The translations under genes were made by a program, and so were the position numbers. The notes under the pieces are model-generated. The model ran no database searches. It saw nothing but the letters and a program-made list of their open reading frames with translations, and was not told the DNA's origin. Positions 50,832 through 61,970 of a stretch of 64,000 bases of DNA are shown here, piece after piece; within the stretch, counting starts at the first letter, position 1; every line of letters begins with the position of its first letter. The DNA comes from Nocardia aurantia (GTDB taxonomy: Bacteria > Actinomycetota > Actinomycetes > Mycobacteriales > Mycobacteriaceae): assembly GCF_009604425.1 (NCBI RefSeq), contig NZ_WEGI01000003.1:434001-498000 (forward strand), read 5' to 3'.

Positions 50832-52028
50832 ATGAGTAGTGCGGTAATGGCGGATTTCCGTGTGGGGGTGCGGGATTGGTGTCGGTCGAATGTGCCGGCG
50901 GAGTGGCGGGCGGCGCAGACCGGTGTCTCCGATGCGGAATTCGTGGCGTTCCAGCAGCAATGGTTCCAGACGCTGCGCTCGGGTGGGTTCGCGGTCCCGC
51001 ACTGGCCGAAGGAATTCGGTGGCGGGATGAGCGTCGCGGAGCAGGTTGTGCTGTATCAGGAGTTGGCTGCGGCGGATGCGCCTCGGTTGGTGCTGGCGTT
51101 CGTGGCGATTCATCATGCGGCGTCGACGTTGCTGGCGGCGGGGACGGAAGCACAACGGCGACGGCATCTTCCGGCGATCCTGGATGGTGAGATCTGGTGT
51201 CAGGGGTTCTCGGAGCCGGGCGCGGGGTCGGATCTGGCGTCGTTGCGGACGGTCGCGCGGCGTGACGGTGACGATTTCGTGGTGACGGGGCAGAAGTTGT
51301 GGGCCAGTGGCGCACAACACGCGGACTGGTGCCTGCTGTTGGCACGCACCGACCCGGATGCGCCGAAGCGGAAGGGGATCTCGTATTTCCTGATGGATAT
51401 GCGGTCGCCGGGGATCGATGTGCGGCCGATCAAGCAGGCCACAGGGGAGTCGCATTTCTGTGAGCTGTTCCTGGATCAGGTGCGGATCCCGGTGTCGCAG
51501 TTGGTCGGTGCGGAGAACACCGGGTGGCAGGTGGCGCAGTCCACCCTGGGCGCCGAGCGGGGATTGACGATGCTGGAGTTGGCCGAGCGGCTCGGTCATG
51601 CCGGGTTCCGGTGGCTGGTGGAGGAATGCGCGCGCCCGCGCCCGGACGGTAGTCGCCCGCTAGATGATGCGGTCGTCGCGGATCGTTTGGCGACCTTCGA
51701 AACCGAGATCGCGGGCCTGCGGTTGTTGTGCGCGGATGTGGTGCAGCGGCACGAGGCGGGTACGGCGGGTCCGGCGGACGCGTCGGTGGTGAAGTTGTTC
51801 TACAGCGAGTTGTTGCAGCGGCTCACCGATTTCGGTGCCGAGGCCGGCGGGCTCGCGGCGCAGTCGGTGGTGGCGAAGCCGTCGTCCGGGGGCTGGGAGT
51901 CGGGTGCGTGGGTCCTCGACTTCGTGGGCTCGTGGGAGTGGACCATTCCCGGTGGCAGCAGCGAGATCCAGCGGACCATCATCGGCGAACGCGGACTCGG
52001 CCTACCCCGGGAGCCCAGCGCCCCATGA
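50832..52028 (+). CDS. Acyl-CoA dehydrogenase, large partner of pair 2
   Basis: The 398-residue protein has WPKEFGGGMS, WCQGFSEPGAGSDLASL, VTGQKLWASGA and the C-terminal IPGGSSEIQRTIIGERGLGLP, a full-length FadE. It is clearly homologous to the dehydrogenase at 47586, and the stretch around 51191-51251 is nearly identical to it at DNA level including silent positions. Start at ATG 50832; GTG at 50829 is also in frame. The following gene, 322 bp later, is its probable small partner. Confidence 0.92.
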   Translation: MSSAVMADFRVGVRDWCRSNVPAEWRAAQTGVSDAEFVAFQQQWFQTLRSGGFAVPHWPKEFGGGMSVAEQVVLYQELAAADAPRLVLAFVAIHHAASTLLAAGTEAQRRRHLPAILDGEIWCQGFSEPGAGSDLASLRTVARRDGDDFVVTGQKLWASGAQHADWCLLLARTDPDAPKRKGISYFLMDMRSPGIDVRPIKQATGESHFCELFLDQVRIPVSQLVGAENTGWQVAQSTLGAERGLTMLELAERLGHAGFRWLVEECARPRPDGSRPLDDAVVADRLATFETEIAGLRLLCADVVQRHEAGTAGPADASVVKLFYSELLQRLTDFGAEAGGLAAQSVVAKPSSGGWESGAWVLDFVGSWEWTIPGGSSEIQRTIIGERGLGLPREPSAP

Positions 52029-52350
52029 CGACACCGCACTCCCGCTCGCAGGCGCTCCGAAGCGATCGCCACATCCCCAGCGGCCGGCAACGTTTTCCGG
52101 TGCCCCCGCGCTCTCCGGTGCCCCGGCAAGGTGGTGAACAGCGGCGAACGGCCGCTCTCATTGCTGGAGGACATCTTCCGGAACTGCGGTCGTGGGCGCC
52201 CGACCGCGGACCCGGGACCGGTCGCCGGTCGGGCGCGCGGACATCGGCGACCAGTACACACCACCGTGCGACCGGGGACGGTAGGGCGCAAGGCTGTGAC
52301 ACCCCGCCAGCGCGGGCCGCGAGAACCGGTGGACGTCGGAGGCAGAGTAG
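52029..52350 (+). other. Intergenic stretch without an evident gene
   Basis: I see no reading frame with a plausible start and no strong palindrome. Open frames here on either strand are short or lack ribosome sites. It may hold a promoter for the dehydrogenase gene at 52351, but no clear -10/-35 pair was found. Confidence 0.4.
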
Positions 52351-53532
52351 ATGAACAGCGAAACGGGCACGGCGGCAGACGAACTCGCGGAGGTCCGGGA
52401 CGAGCTGCGGACCGTGGCCCGCGCGGTACTGGCGAAGGCCGAGTCGCGCGAGCTGGACCGGCAGTCCCTCGCACGCCACGGCTGGTCCGGGCTGGAGGTC
52501 CCGGAGGAATTCGGCGGCGCCGGCGTCACCTTCGCCGAAACCGCCGTCGTCCTGGAGGAACTGGGGCGCGCCGCGGCGGCGAGCGAGTACCTCGGTACCG
52601 CCCTCGGGATCGCGGCGCTCACCGCTACCACCGGCCCGCGACGGGAAGAACTGCTGACCGCAGTGGCCGCCGGTACGACCGCCCTGTCCATCGTATTACG
52701 CAGTGCGGCAGCCGAATTCGAAACGCCGTTCCAGCTGCGCGCCGACGGCGACGGATGGCGGCTGTCCGGCACCGCGGAATTCGTGCCCGACGCGCTCACC
52801 GCGGATCGACTGCTGGTGATCGCGACCGATCCGCAGGACATCCCGGTACTCGTCTGTGCCCCGGCCGGACTCACCCGCACCGGCACCCCCGTCGTCGACG
52901 AATCCCGTGCCTTCGGCACCGTCGCCGCCGACGATCTCGCGATCAGCGGCGATGCGCTGCTGCGGTTTCCGGGCGATCCGCTCGCCGCCGCGCGGGCCCT
53001 GCACGACCGCGCCGCCCTCGCCGTCGCCTGCGACAGTCTCGGTATCGCCGAGGCCATGCTCGCCGCGACTGTCGAATACGCCAAGGTGCGTGAGCAATTC
53101 GGCCGGCCGATCGGCTCCTTCCAGGCCGTCAAGCACGCCTGTGCCGATATGTTCGTCCGGACCACCGTCGCGCGCCGGCTGATCGACGCCGCGATCGAGA
53201 GCACCGTCGCGATCGAGAGCACCGTCGCGACCGAGGGCACCGTCGCGATCGAGAGCACCGTCGCGACCGAGGGCACCGTCGCGACCGAGGGCGCCATCGC
53301 CACCGAGAGTGACGGTGCGATCGAGGGCCGCAGCGCCGCGATCGCCATGGCCAAGTCCTACACCTGCGCCGCGGCCGTCGAGGTGGCCGGCGCGGCCATG
53401 CAGTTGCACGGCGGTATCGGCTACACGTGGGAGAGCGGGATCCACCGATATCTCAAGCGGGCGACGCTGAATCGGGTGCTGTTCGGCACTCCCGCCGCGC
53501 ACCGGCGGCGCTTGGCCGCGCGATACCGCTGA
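52351..53532 (+). CDS. Acyl-CoA dehydrogenase, small partner of pair 2, with internal hexapeptide repeat
   Basis: The 393-residue protein has the acyl-CoA dehydrogenase fold (VPEEFGGAGVTFAET; VREQFGRPIGSFQAVKHACADM; AMQLHGGIGYTWESGIHRYLKRA). Between two C-terminal-bundle helices, residues about 281-328 form eight six-residue repeats (AIESTV/ATEGTV), coded by an 18-bp tandem array, where relatives have a short loop. Removing the array leaves a normal-size small FadE. The repeat keeps frame and should extend a surface loop or helix. It probably pairs with the dehydrogenase upstream. Confidence 0.9.
   Translation: MNSETGTAADELAEVRDELRTVARAVLAKAESRELDRQSLARHGWSGLEVPEEFGGAGVTFAETAVVLEELGRAAAASEYLGTALGIAALTATTGPRREELLTAVAAGTTALSIVLRSAAAEFETPFQLRADGDGWRLSGTAEFVPDALTADRLLVIATDPQDIPVLVCAPAGLTRTGTPVVDESRAFGTVAADDLAISGDALLRFPGDPLAAARALHDRAALAVACDSLGIAEAMLAATVEYAKVREQFGRPIGSFQAVKHACADMFVRTTVARRLIDAAIESTVAIESTVATEGTVAIESTVATEGTVATEGAIATESDGAIEGRSAAIAMAKSYTCAAAVEVAGAAMQLHGGIGYTWESGIHRYLKRATLNRVLFGTPAAHRRRLAARYR
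53191..53334 (+). repeat. 18-bp tandem repeat array, eight units, inside a dehydrogenase gene
   Basis: Eight consecutive 18-base units of the form GCGA[TC]CGAG[AG]GCACCGTC run from 53191 to 53334. The first six differ from each other by only one to three bases; the last two are more degraded. Every unit codes for six residues, so copy-number change would not shift frame. Confidence 0.9.
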
Positions 53533-53611
53533 TCCGCGCTGGTGCGGGACGGGGCCCTCCTTTAGTATGTGAGTATTCGCTTATCTATGACGAGGTAGTT
53601 GGGAGATCCCG

Positions 53612-54817
53612 ATGTCGTTCAGCTGGTTCATTTCGGTCGACGACCACTTGATCGAGCCGGCCAGGCTGTGGCAGGAAAGGCTGCCGCAGCGGTGGCGGGA
53701 CACCGGTCCTCGCATCGTGCGTGAGGGCAAGTCGGAGTTCTGGGTCTACGAGGACCGGCAGATCGTCACCACCGGGCTGAACGCTGTCGCGGGCAAGAGC
53801 CGCGAGGAGTTCTCCCCCGAGCCGATCACCTACGAGGACATGCGGCCGGGCTGCTACGAGCCCGCCGACCGCGTGGCCGACATGAACCAGGGCCACGTCC
53901 TGTCGTCCATGTTGTTCCCGTCCTTCCCGCGGTACTGCGGCCAGGTCTTCCACGAGGCCAAGGACAAGGAGCTCGGGCTGCTCTGCGTGCAGGCGTGGAA
54001 CGACTTCATCCTGGAGGAGTTCGCCCAGGCGTACCCGGGCCGCTTCATTCCGATGATGATCATCCCGCTGTGGGATCCGAAGGCCGCCGCCGCCGAGGTC
54101 GAGCGCACCGCGGCCCTCGGTGGCAAGTCGATCGCCTTCTCGGAGAACCCGACGAAGCTCGGCCTGCCGTCGATCCACAACGATCACTGGGACCCGCTGT
54201 TCCAGGCCTGCAACGACACCGGCTACGTGGTCTCGATGCACGTCGGTTCCTCGTCCAACCTGATCCGCACCTCCGAGGACATGCCGACGTTGGCCTTCAT
54301 GGCCTACTCCGCGGCCGCGAATCAGGCCGGGACACTGCTGGATTGGCTGTTCAGCGGTAACTTCGTGAAGTTCCCGGACCTGAAGATCGCGCTGTCCGAG
54401 GGCTCGATCGGCTGGATCCCCTACTTCCTGGAGCGGGCCGAGCAGGTCGTCGACAAGCAGCGCTTCTGGGCGTCGCGGTTCGACATCGACATGAACGCCA
54501 GCCACGAGCGCGGCGAGGAGAAGGGTTCGGCCAGTTTCGATCTCGACACCGACATCCGCCGGCTGTTCAAGGATCACGTGTTCGGCACCTTCATCGAGGA
54601 TCAGGCCGGCATCCGCCTGCTGGACATCATCGGCGAGGACAACGTGATGCTCGAATGCGATTACCCGCATTCGGATTCCACCTGGCCGGACACCATCCAG
54701 CTGGCCACCAAGTGGCTCGGTCACCTGCCCGCCGATGTGCAGCACAAGATCGCGATCGGCAACGCCACCCGCGTCTACAACTTCACCCCGGCGGATCCCT
54801 CGACGATCACCGCCTGA
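53612..54817 (+). CDS. Amidohydrolase-family 2 (PF04909) metal-dependent hydrolase
   Basis: The 401-residue protein begins SVDDHLIEPA, a DDH metal motif, and has SMHVGSSSN, LSEGSIGWIPYFLERA and the late motif MLECDYPHSDSTWP, with conserved Asp and His. It is a distant paralogue of the hydrolase at 44256; such enzymes in actinomycete catabolic clusters often decarboxylate or hydrolyse ring-derived acids. The half-site TATGTGAGT 38 bp before the start matches those before the 45-kb promoters. It is convergent with the PTS EIIA gene. Confidence 0.9.
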   Translation: MSFSWFISVDDHLIEPARLWQERLPQRWRDTGPRIVREGKSEFWVYEDRQIVTTGLNAVAGKSREEFSPEPITYEDMRPGCYEPADRVADMNQGHVLSSMLFPSFPRYCGQVFHEAKDKELGLLCVQAWNDFILEEFAQAYPGRFIPMMIIPLWDPKAAAAEVERTAALGGKSIAFSENPTKLGLPSIHNDHWDPLFQACNDTGYVVSMHVGSSSNLIRTSEDMPTLAFMAYSAAANQAGTLLDWLFSGNFVKFPDLKIALSEGSIGWIPYFLERAEQVVDKQRFWASRFDIDMNASHERGEEKGSASFDLDTDIRRLFKDHVFGTFIEDQAGIRLLDIIGEDNVMLECDYPHSDSTWPDTIQLATKWLGHLPADVQHKIAIGNATRVYNFTPADPSTITA

Positions 54818-54836
54818 GGCCCGCGGTCAGGCGGTG
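54808..54836. terminator. Hairpin overlapping both stop codons of convergent genes
   Basis: Perfect 10-bp arms (54808-54817 and 54827-54836) around a 9-nt loop contain the stop codons of the amidohydrolase and the EIIA gene. It is likely a bidirectional terminator. Confidence 0.65.
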
Positions 54837-55276
54837 AACAGCACCGCACCCGCCGCGATCGGCCCGGCCGCGGCATCGCGCGCCGAGCCGGGCGCGGAGT
54901 CCATCACGACGACGGGGACGGCGGCGCTGTGGCCTTCGCGGCGAACGGCGTTGGGGGAGAAGGTGATCAGCGGATCACCGGCGGCCACCCGGGCGCCCTC
55001 GGCGGCGTGCACGGTGAACAGTTCGGGCTTGCCGACGGTGTCGATGCCGACGTGCACCAGCACCCCGACCCCGGAGTCGGCGACGATCACCGCGGCGTGC
55101 GGATGCAGTTTCACCAGGGTGCCCGCGATCGGCGCGGCGACGGTGGTGGGGTCGTCGGTGTCGGCGGGTTCGACGGCGGCCCCGGCGCCGACCATCTCCG
55201 CGGCGAACACCGGATCGGGCACCTCGGCCAGCGCCACGGCGCGGCCGGGCAGCGGCGCCAGGACCTCGGTGGTCAC
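54827..55276 (-). CDS. crr: PTS EIIA component, glucose/N-acetylglucosamine type
   Basis: The 149-residue protein has the EIIA-Glc fold (VLAPLPGRAVALAEVPDPVFAAEMVG; VAAPIAGTLVKLHPHAAVIV) and the phosphorylated His in VLVHVGIDTV. It passes phosphate from HPr to EIIB. The GTG start overlaps the EIIB stop as GTGA. Together with the neighbouring B, C, HPr and EI genes it completes a phosphotransferase chain. Confidence 0.93.
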   Translation of the reverse strand: MTTEVLAPLPGRAVALAEVPDPVFAAEMVGAGAAVEPADTDDPTTVAAPIAGTLVKLHPHAAVIVADSGVGVLVHVGIDTVGKPELFTVHAAEGARVAAGDPLITFSPNAVRREGHSAAVPVVVMDSAPGSARDAAAGPIAAGAVLFTA

Positions 55277-55503
55277 AGCAGATCGTTGATGTCTTCGGCG
55301 AGGGCGTCGGCGGTCGGGCCGACCACGACCTGCACCGCGTTCCCGGCCATCACCACGCCGTGCGCTCCGGCGGATTTCAGCGCGGGCTGATCGACCTGCT
55401 GCGGGTCCTTGACCTCCACCCGCAACCGGGTGATGCAGCCCTCGACCTCCACGATGTTGCCGGGCCCGCCGAGCCCGGCGAGGATCTGGTCGACCTTGGA
55501 CAT
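55273..55503 (-). CDS. nagF: PTS EIIB component, N-acetylglucosamine family
   Basis: The 76-residue domain has the phosphorylation Cys in VEGCITRLRVEV and the typical KSAGAHGVVMAGNAVQVVVGP segment. It is a separate protein here, as in Streptomyces NagF, instead of being fused to EIIC. It is divergent from the EIIC gene; the 109-bp gap contains a palindrome. Confidence 0.92.
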   Translation of the reverse strand: MSKVDQILAGLGGPGNIVEVEGCITRLRVEVKDPQQVDQPALKSAGAHGVVMAGNAVQVVVGPTADALAEDINDLL

Positions 55504-55546
55504 GGTTCCTCCACGCGTGTCGAGGGGACGGGACTGGTCAGCGCCA

Positions 55547-55580
55547 CAGGTATGCAGTTAATATCCAGCTACCATACCTG
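55547..55580. promoter_or_regulatory. Inverted repeat CAGGTATG-N18-CATACCTG, candidate operator of the nag PTS genes
   Basis: Perfect 8-bp arms (55547-55554, 55573-55580) lie centrally between divergent EIIB and EIIC genes, around AT-rich sequence (TTAATAT). A GntR regulator such as DasR is expected for this locus, but the site is not a good match to the DasR consensus, so another regulator may act here. Confidence 0.5.
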
Positions 55581-55612
55581 TTCGGCGACCCCAGGCACCC
55601 GCGAGGACCTTC

Positions 55613-56832
<1,220 letters not shown>

Positions 56833-56836
<4 letters not shown>

Positions 56837-57085
56837 TCACCCGCACCGCCGTGGTCGCGGCCAAGACCGGCCTGCACGCCCGGCCCGCTGCGTTGTTCGC
56901 CAAGGCCGCCGCCGAATCGCCGGTGCCCGTGCGTATCTCGGTCCGCGACAAGGAGCCGGTGGCGGCCGGCAGTCTGCTGCAACTGATGACGCTGGGCGTC
57001 GAATGCGGCGACACCGTGACGCTGCACGCCGAGGACGGCGCCGACGACGTGCTGGAGCGGCTGGTCGGAGTGCTGGAGACCGATC

Positions 57086-57096
<11 letters not shown>
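56833..57096 (+). CDS. ptsH: Phosphocarrier protein HPr
   Basis: This 87-residue HPr carries the active-site His in GLHARPA (about residue 15) and the regulatory-Ser region GSLLQLMTLG. It shuttles phosphate from EI to EIIA. It sits between EIIC and EI with overlapping starts. Confidence 0.95.
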
Positions 57097-58741
<1,645 letters not shown>

Positions 58742-58900
58742 GCGCCGACCCGGTCGGGGCCGTGTTCGATCGGGCCGGGCGTCCGATATGAACCTCGAGT
58801 CCCGCCCGGGGCCGGCGGGTCCTGCGGGGTTGACCTCGAAGTCTCTTCGGCCCAGGGTGTTTCGCGTCGGACGGCGAGTGTGGGGAAATGGGGGCCGGAT

Positions 58901-60061
58901 ATGAGGACCGTGCTGCGCGGGCGGGTGGTGACCGGGACCGAGGCGGGGGCGATCACCGACGCGGTGGTGGCCTTCGACGGGCCGACGATCGAATTCGCCG
59001 GTCCGGCCGAGGAATTCGAGGGCGAACTGCCGCCGGTCGAGCCGGTGCTGATCCTGCCCGGTCTGGTGGATGTGCACTGTCACGGTGGTGGCGGGTTCGG
59101 GTTTCCGGATGCGGACGAGGCGGGGGTGGCCGCGGCCGCGGGTTTTCATCGGGGGCGTGGGACCACGACGCTGGTCGGGTCGCTGGTGTCGGCGACCGAG
59201 GCGGAGCTGGGCGAGCGGATCGGGGTGCTGGGCCGGGCCGTGGACGACGGGCTGCTGGCCGGGATCCATCTGGAGGGTCCGTTCATCAGTGTGGATCGGC
59301 CGGGAGCGCATGCGCTCGATCGGATCGTACCCGGCGATCCGGCGATGCTGCGGCGCCTGCTGGAACGGGCGGACGGGCGCGTGGTGTCGGTGACGATCGC
59401 GCCGGAGACCGAGAACTTCGATGAACTCGGCAATCTGGTCGGGGAGGCGGGCGCCGTGTTGTCGCTCGGGCACACGGTCGCCGACTACGCGCGATCCGCG
59501 CATGCGTTGTGGCGCGGCGGCCGGATCTCGGTGACCCACCTGTGCAACGGCATGCCGCCGCTCGAGCACCGGCATCCGAACTTTCTCACCGCCGCGCTGT
59601 CGGCCGCCGCGCACGGGGTGGCCGTGGCCGAAGTGATCGGCGACGGAGTGCATCTCGCCCACGGAACCGTGCGGATGCTGTTCGATACCCTCGGCGCCCG
59701 GCACATCGCGCTGATCACCGACGCGATGGCCGCCGCCGGGCAGCCCGACGGGCACTACCGGCTCGGTAGCCTCGATGTGGTGGTGGTGGACGGGGTTTCC
59801 CGCCTGTCCGGTCCGGACGGGCCCGGGGCCATCGCCGGTGGTACCGCGTCCGCATCGGATGTGTTGCGGCACACCGTGTTCGGTTCCTCAGTGGATCTGT
59901 GCTCGGCGGTCATGTCAGCATCGGGCACCGGTGCCCGGCTGCTCGGCCGGGCGCATCGGATCGGTACGCTACGGCCCGGCGCGGTCGCGGACGTGCTGGT
60001 GACCGACACCCGGCTGCGTCCGGTGCGGGTGTACAAGGAAGGGGCCCTGTGGAACTCGTGA
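58901..60061 (+). CDS. nagA: N-acetylglucosamine-6-phosphate deacetylase
   Basis: A 386-residue amidohydrolase with metal ligands in DVHCHGGGG, the Glu/His elements HLEGPFIS and GHTVADY, HLCNGMPPLEHR and catalytic Asp in ALITDAMAAAG. It removes the acetyl group from GlcNAc-6-P made by the PTS. The ATG at 58901 gives the normal N-terminus. It overlaps nagB by 13 bp, so deacetylation and deamination are coupled. Confidence 0.94.
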   Translation: MRTVLRGRVVTGTEAGAITDAVVAFDGPTIEFAGPAEEFEGELPPVEPVLILPGLVDVHCHGGGGFGFPDADEAGVAAAAGFHRGRGTTTLVGSLVSATEAELGERIGVLGRAVDDGLLAGIHLEGPFISVDRPGAHALDRIVPGDPAMLRRLLERADGRVVSVTIAPETENFDELGNLVGEAGAVLSLGHTVADYARSAHALWRGGRISVTHLCNGMPPLEHRHPNFLTAALSAAAHGVAVAEVIGDGVHLAHGTVRMLFDTLGARHIALITDAMAAAGQPDGHYRLGSLDVVVVDGVSRLSGPDGPGAIAGGTASASDVLRHTVFGSSVDLCSAVMSASGTGARLLGRAHRIGTLRPGAVADVLVTDTRLRPVRVYKEGALWNS

Positions 60062-60831
60062 TCGCCGACGACGCCGCGGCTGCGGGCCGCCTCGCGGGCG
60101 GCATCATGGCCGACCACATCCGGGGTGGTGCGCACGCGATCGGCCTGGCCACCGGATCGTCGCCGCTGGGCGCCTACCGGGAACTGATCCGGCAGCATCG
60201 CGAGCGGGACCTGAGTTTCCAGCGCGTACAGGCGTTCCTGCTCGACGAGTACATCGGCCTGCCGCCGGGCCATCCGCAGTCGTACGCGCGCTTCATCCGC
60301 GACGAATTCACCGCGCACGTCGACATCGCCGACGACGCGGTGCACAGTCCGGACGGCAACGCCGCCGACATCCCCTCCGCCGCCGCGAGTTACGAGCGGA
60401 TGATCGCCACCCGCGGCCCGATCGCGGTGCAGATCCTCGGGATCGGCGGCAACGGGCACCTCGGCTTCAACGAGCCGGGCTCCTCCCTGCGCTCGCGCAC
60501 CCGGGTGAAGACGCTGACCCCGAAGACCCGGGCCGACAACGCCCGGTTCTTCGACGGCGACCTGGCCCGGGTGCCGACCCACGTCCTCACCCAGGGGCTG
60601 GGCACCATCGGCGACGCCGGGCATCTGCTGATGATCGCCACCGGCGCGGCCAAGGCCGAGGCTGTGGCCGCGGCCGTCGAGGGCCCGGTGTCGGCGTTCT
60701 GCCCGGCCTCGATCCTCCAGATGCACCCGCACGTCACGGTGATCGTCGACCCGCCCGCCGCCGCCTACCTGAAGGCGATCGACTACTACCACTTCGCCTT
60801 CGTGAACAAGCCTGCCTGGCAAGGTTTCTGA
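60049..60831 (+). CDS. nagB: Glucosamine-6-phosphate deaminase
   Basis: The 260-residue enzyme has the family motifs GLATGSSPLGAYREL, AFLLDEYIGL (general-base Asp) and ILGIGGNGHLGFNEPGSS (catalytic His/Glu). It converts GlcN-6-P to fructose-6-P and ammonia, feeding glycolysis. The GTG start lies inside the end of nagA. It lacks the C-terminal allosteric tail of E. coli NagB, as do most Gram-positive enzymes. It completes the locus. Confidence 0.94.
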   Translation: MELVIADDAAAAGRLAGGIMADHIRGGAHAIGLATGSSPLGAYRELIRQHRERDLSFQRVQAFLLDEYIGLPPGHPQSYARFIRDEFTAHVDIADDAVHSPDGNAADIPSAAASYERMIATRGPIAVQILGIGGNGHLGFNEPGSSLRSRTRVKTLTPKTRADNARFFDGDLARVPTHVLTQGLGTIGDAGHLLMIATGAAKAEAVAAAVEGPVSAFCPASILQMHPHVTVIVDPPAAAYLKAIDYYHFAFVNKPAWQGF

Positions 60832-61039
60832 GCTGCCCCAGCCGCCGGGCACGGGGTGCCGGAACACTCCGTGCGGAGCGGCTCGGCATCGGGCCGCAGA
60901 CCCCGGACACCCATCCTGGCGCAGTGGCCGTCGCCGACCACGTCTGCGATCACCCGTCCCGGCGGAGCGGCGGTCACCGCCGAGGCCCGAACACTCCGGC
61001 CGGCAACGGCTTCCGGGTCGCTGCTGTCGCGGCATGGAG

Positions 61040-61073
61040 ACAAGTAAATCAACTATCTTGTTGAAATACTTGT
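61040..61073. promoter_or_regulatory. 34-bp near-perfect palindrome, candidate HxlR operator
   Basis: Arms ACAAGTAAATCAAC and GTTGAAATACTTGT match at 12 of 14 positions around TATCTT. It lies 93 bp before the ATG of the membrane protein gene. A related palindrome with CAACT/AGTTG and ACAAG elements (62634-62652) stands at the start of the HxlR gene. Confidence 0.65.
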
Positions 61074-61165
61074 CTATGAGTTACGGTTTCGAGTGTGGGC
61101 CGCCTCCGATCCCTCGGGACCTCGGTGCCGGGTCCGCTGCCCGGCGCATCGAAACGGAGCACGTC

Positions 61166-61909
61166 ATGTTCTCGGCCTCGTCCCTTCTCTGGCTTCTCGC
61201 CGTCCTCGGCACCGTCGCGGTGGCATCCGCGACGACGTTGTCCTTGCACGCGGCCGCCCTGGCCGCGGGTACCGGTCGCCGCGCGGCGCGTTCGGTCGCA
61301 CTCGGCTTCGCGCTGGTCTGGGTGGCCTGGGCCGTCCTCACCACGGGGCTGGCGGCAGCGGAGGTCTACCGATTCCGCGACGATGCGGTGAAGCCTTGGC
61401 TGGCAGTGGGATTCGCCGTTCCGGTGCTGATCCTGCTGGCGCTGTCCCGAGTGCCGGTCGTCGCCCGGGTGCTCACGCATCCCGCGGCGCGGGTGCACCT
61501 GATCCGCCCGCACGAGGTGCGGATCATGGGCGTCGTCTTCCTGCTCGGGCTGGCGATGAGCGATCTGCCGCCGCTGTTCGCGTGGCCGGCCGCCCTCGGC
61601 GACATCGCGATCAGCTGGTCCGCGGCCCGGGTGGTCCGCCGGTTGCGTGCCGGCGGTGCCGACCAGAATGTGCTGTGGTTCAACATCTTCGGCATCGCCG
61701 ACTTCGTGGTCGCGTTCGCGATCGGCATCCTCGCCGCGCCCGGCGGCACGCGGGTACTGCACCTCACGCCGTCCACCGAGCACATCTCGATGCTGCCGCT
61801 GGTGCTGGTGCCGACCGCCGCGGTGCCGGTGCTGTTCGTGTTGCACGTGCTGTCGATGGCGAATGCGCGTGCCACGGAACCGATCTCCGCGGCACCGGCC
61901 GTCGCCTGA
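61166..61909 (+). CDS. Multipass membrane protein, unknown function
   Basis: The 247-residue protein has about seven hydrophobic segments beginning SSLLWLLAVLGTVAVASAT and a conserved-looking HLIRPHEVRIMGVVFLLGLAMSDLPP in the middle. I do not recognise the family. CGGAG precedes the ATG; an upstream Met in the same frame lacks a ribosome site and would run through the palindrome. It is convergent with the HxlR gene and probably regulated by it. Confidence 0.8.
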   Translation: MFSASSLLWLLAVLGTVAVASATTLSLHAAALAAGTGRRAARSVALGFALVWVAWAVLTTGLAAAEVYRFRDDAVKPWLAVGFAVPVLILLALSRVPVVARVLTHPAARVHLIRPHEVRIMGVVFLLGLAMSDLPPLFAWPAALGDIAISWSAARVVRRLRAGGADQNVLWFNIFGIADFVVAFAIGILAAPGGTRVLHLTPSTEHISMLPLVLVPTAAVPVLFVLHVLSMANARATEPISAAPAVA

Positions 61910-61970
61910 GCGCTGCTGTCCGGCGGCCGATACCCCACGGCCGCCGGGGCACCGGCCGCCGGAGGCGGGT

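Noticed and set aside
49617..51599. 660-codon minus-strand frame across the hydratase and dehydrogenase genes
   Set aside because: Pro/Arg/His-rich low-complexity product without a family pattern; overlaps two well-defined plus-strand genes.
53191..53334. Short regular repeats considered as a CRISPR array
   Set aside because: Units are contiguous 18-mers without spacers and lie in frame within a coding sequence.
55533..55548. Possible DasR (dre) site ACTGGTC-x-GCGCCACA before the EIIC gene
   Set aside because: Only the left half fits the DasR consensus; the neighbouring perfect inverted repeat is a better operator candidate.
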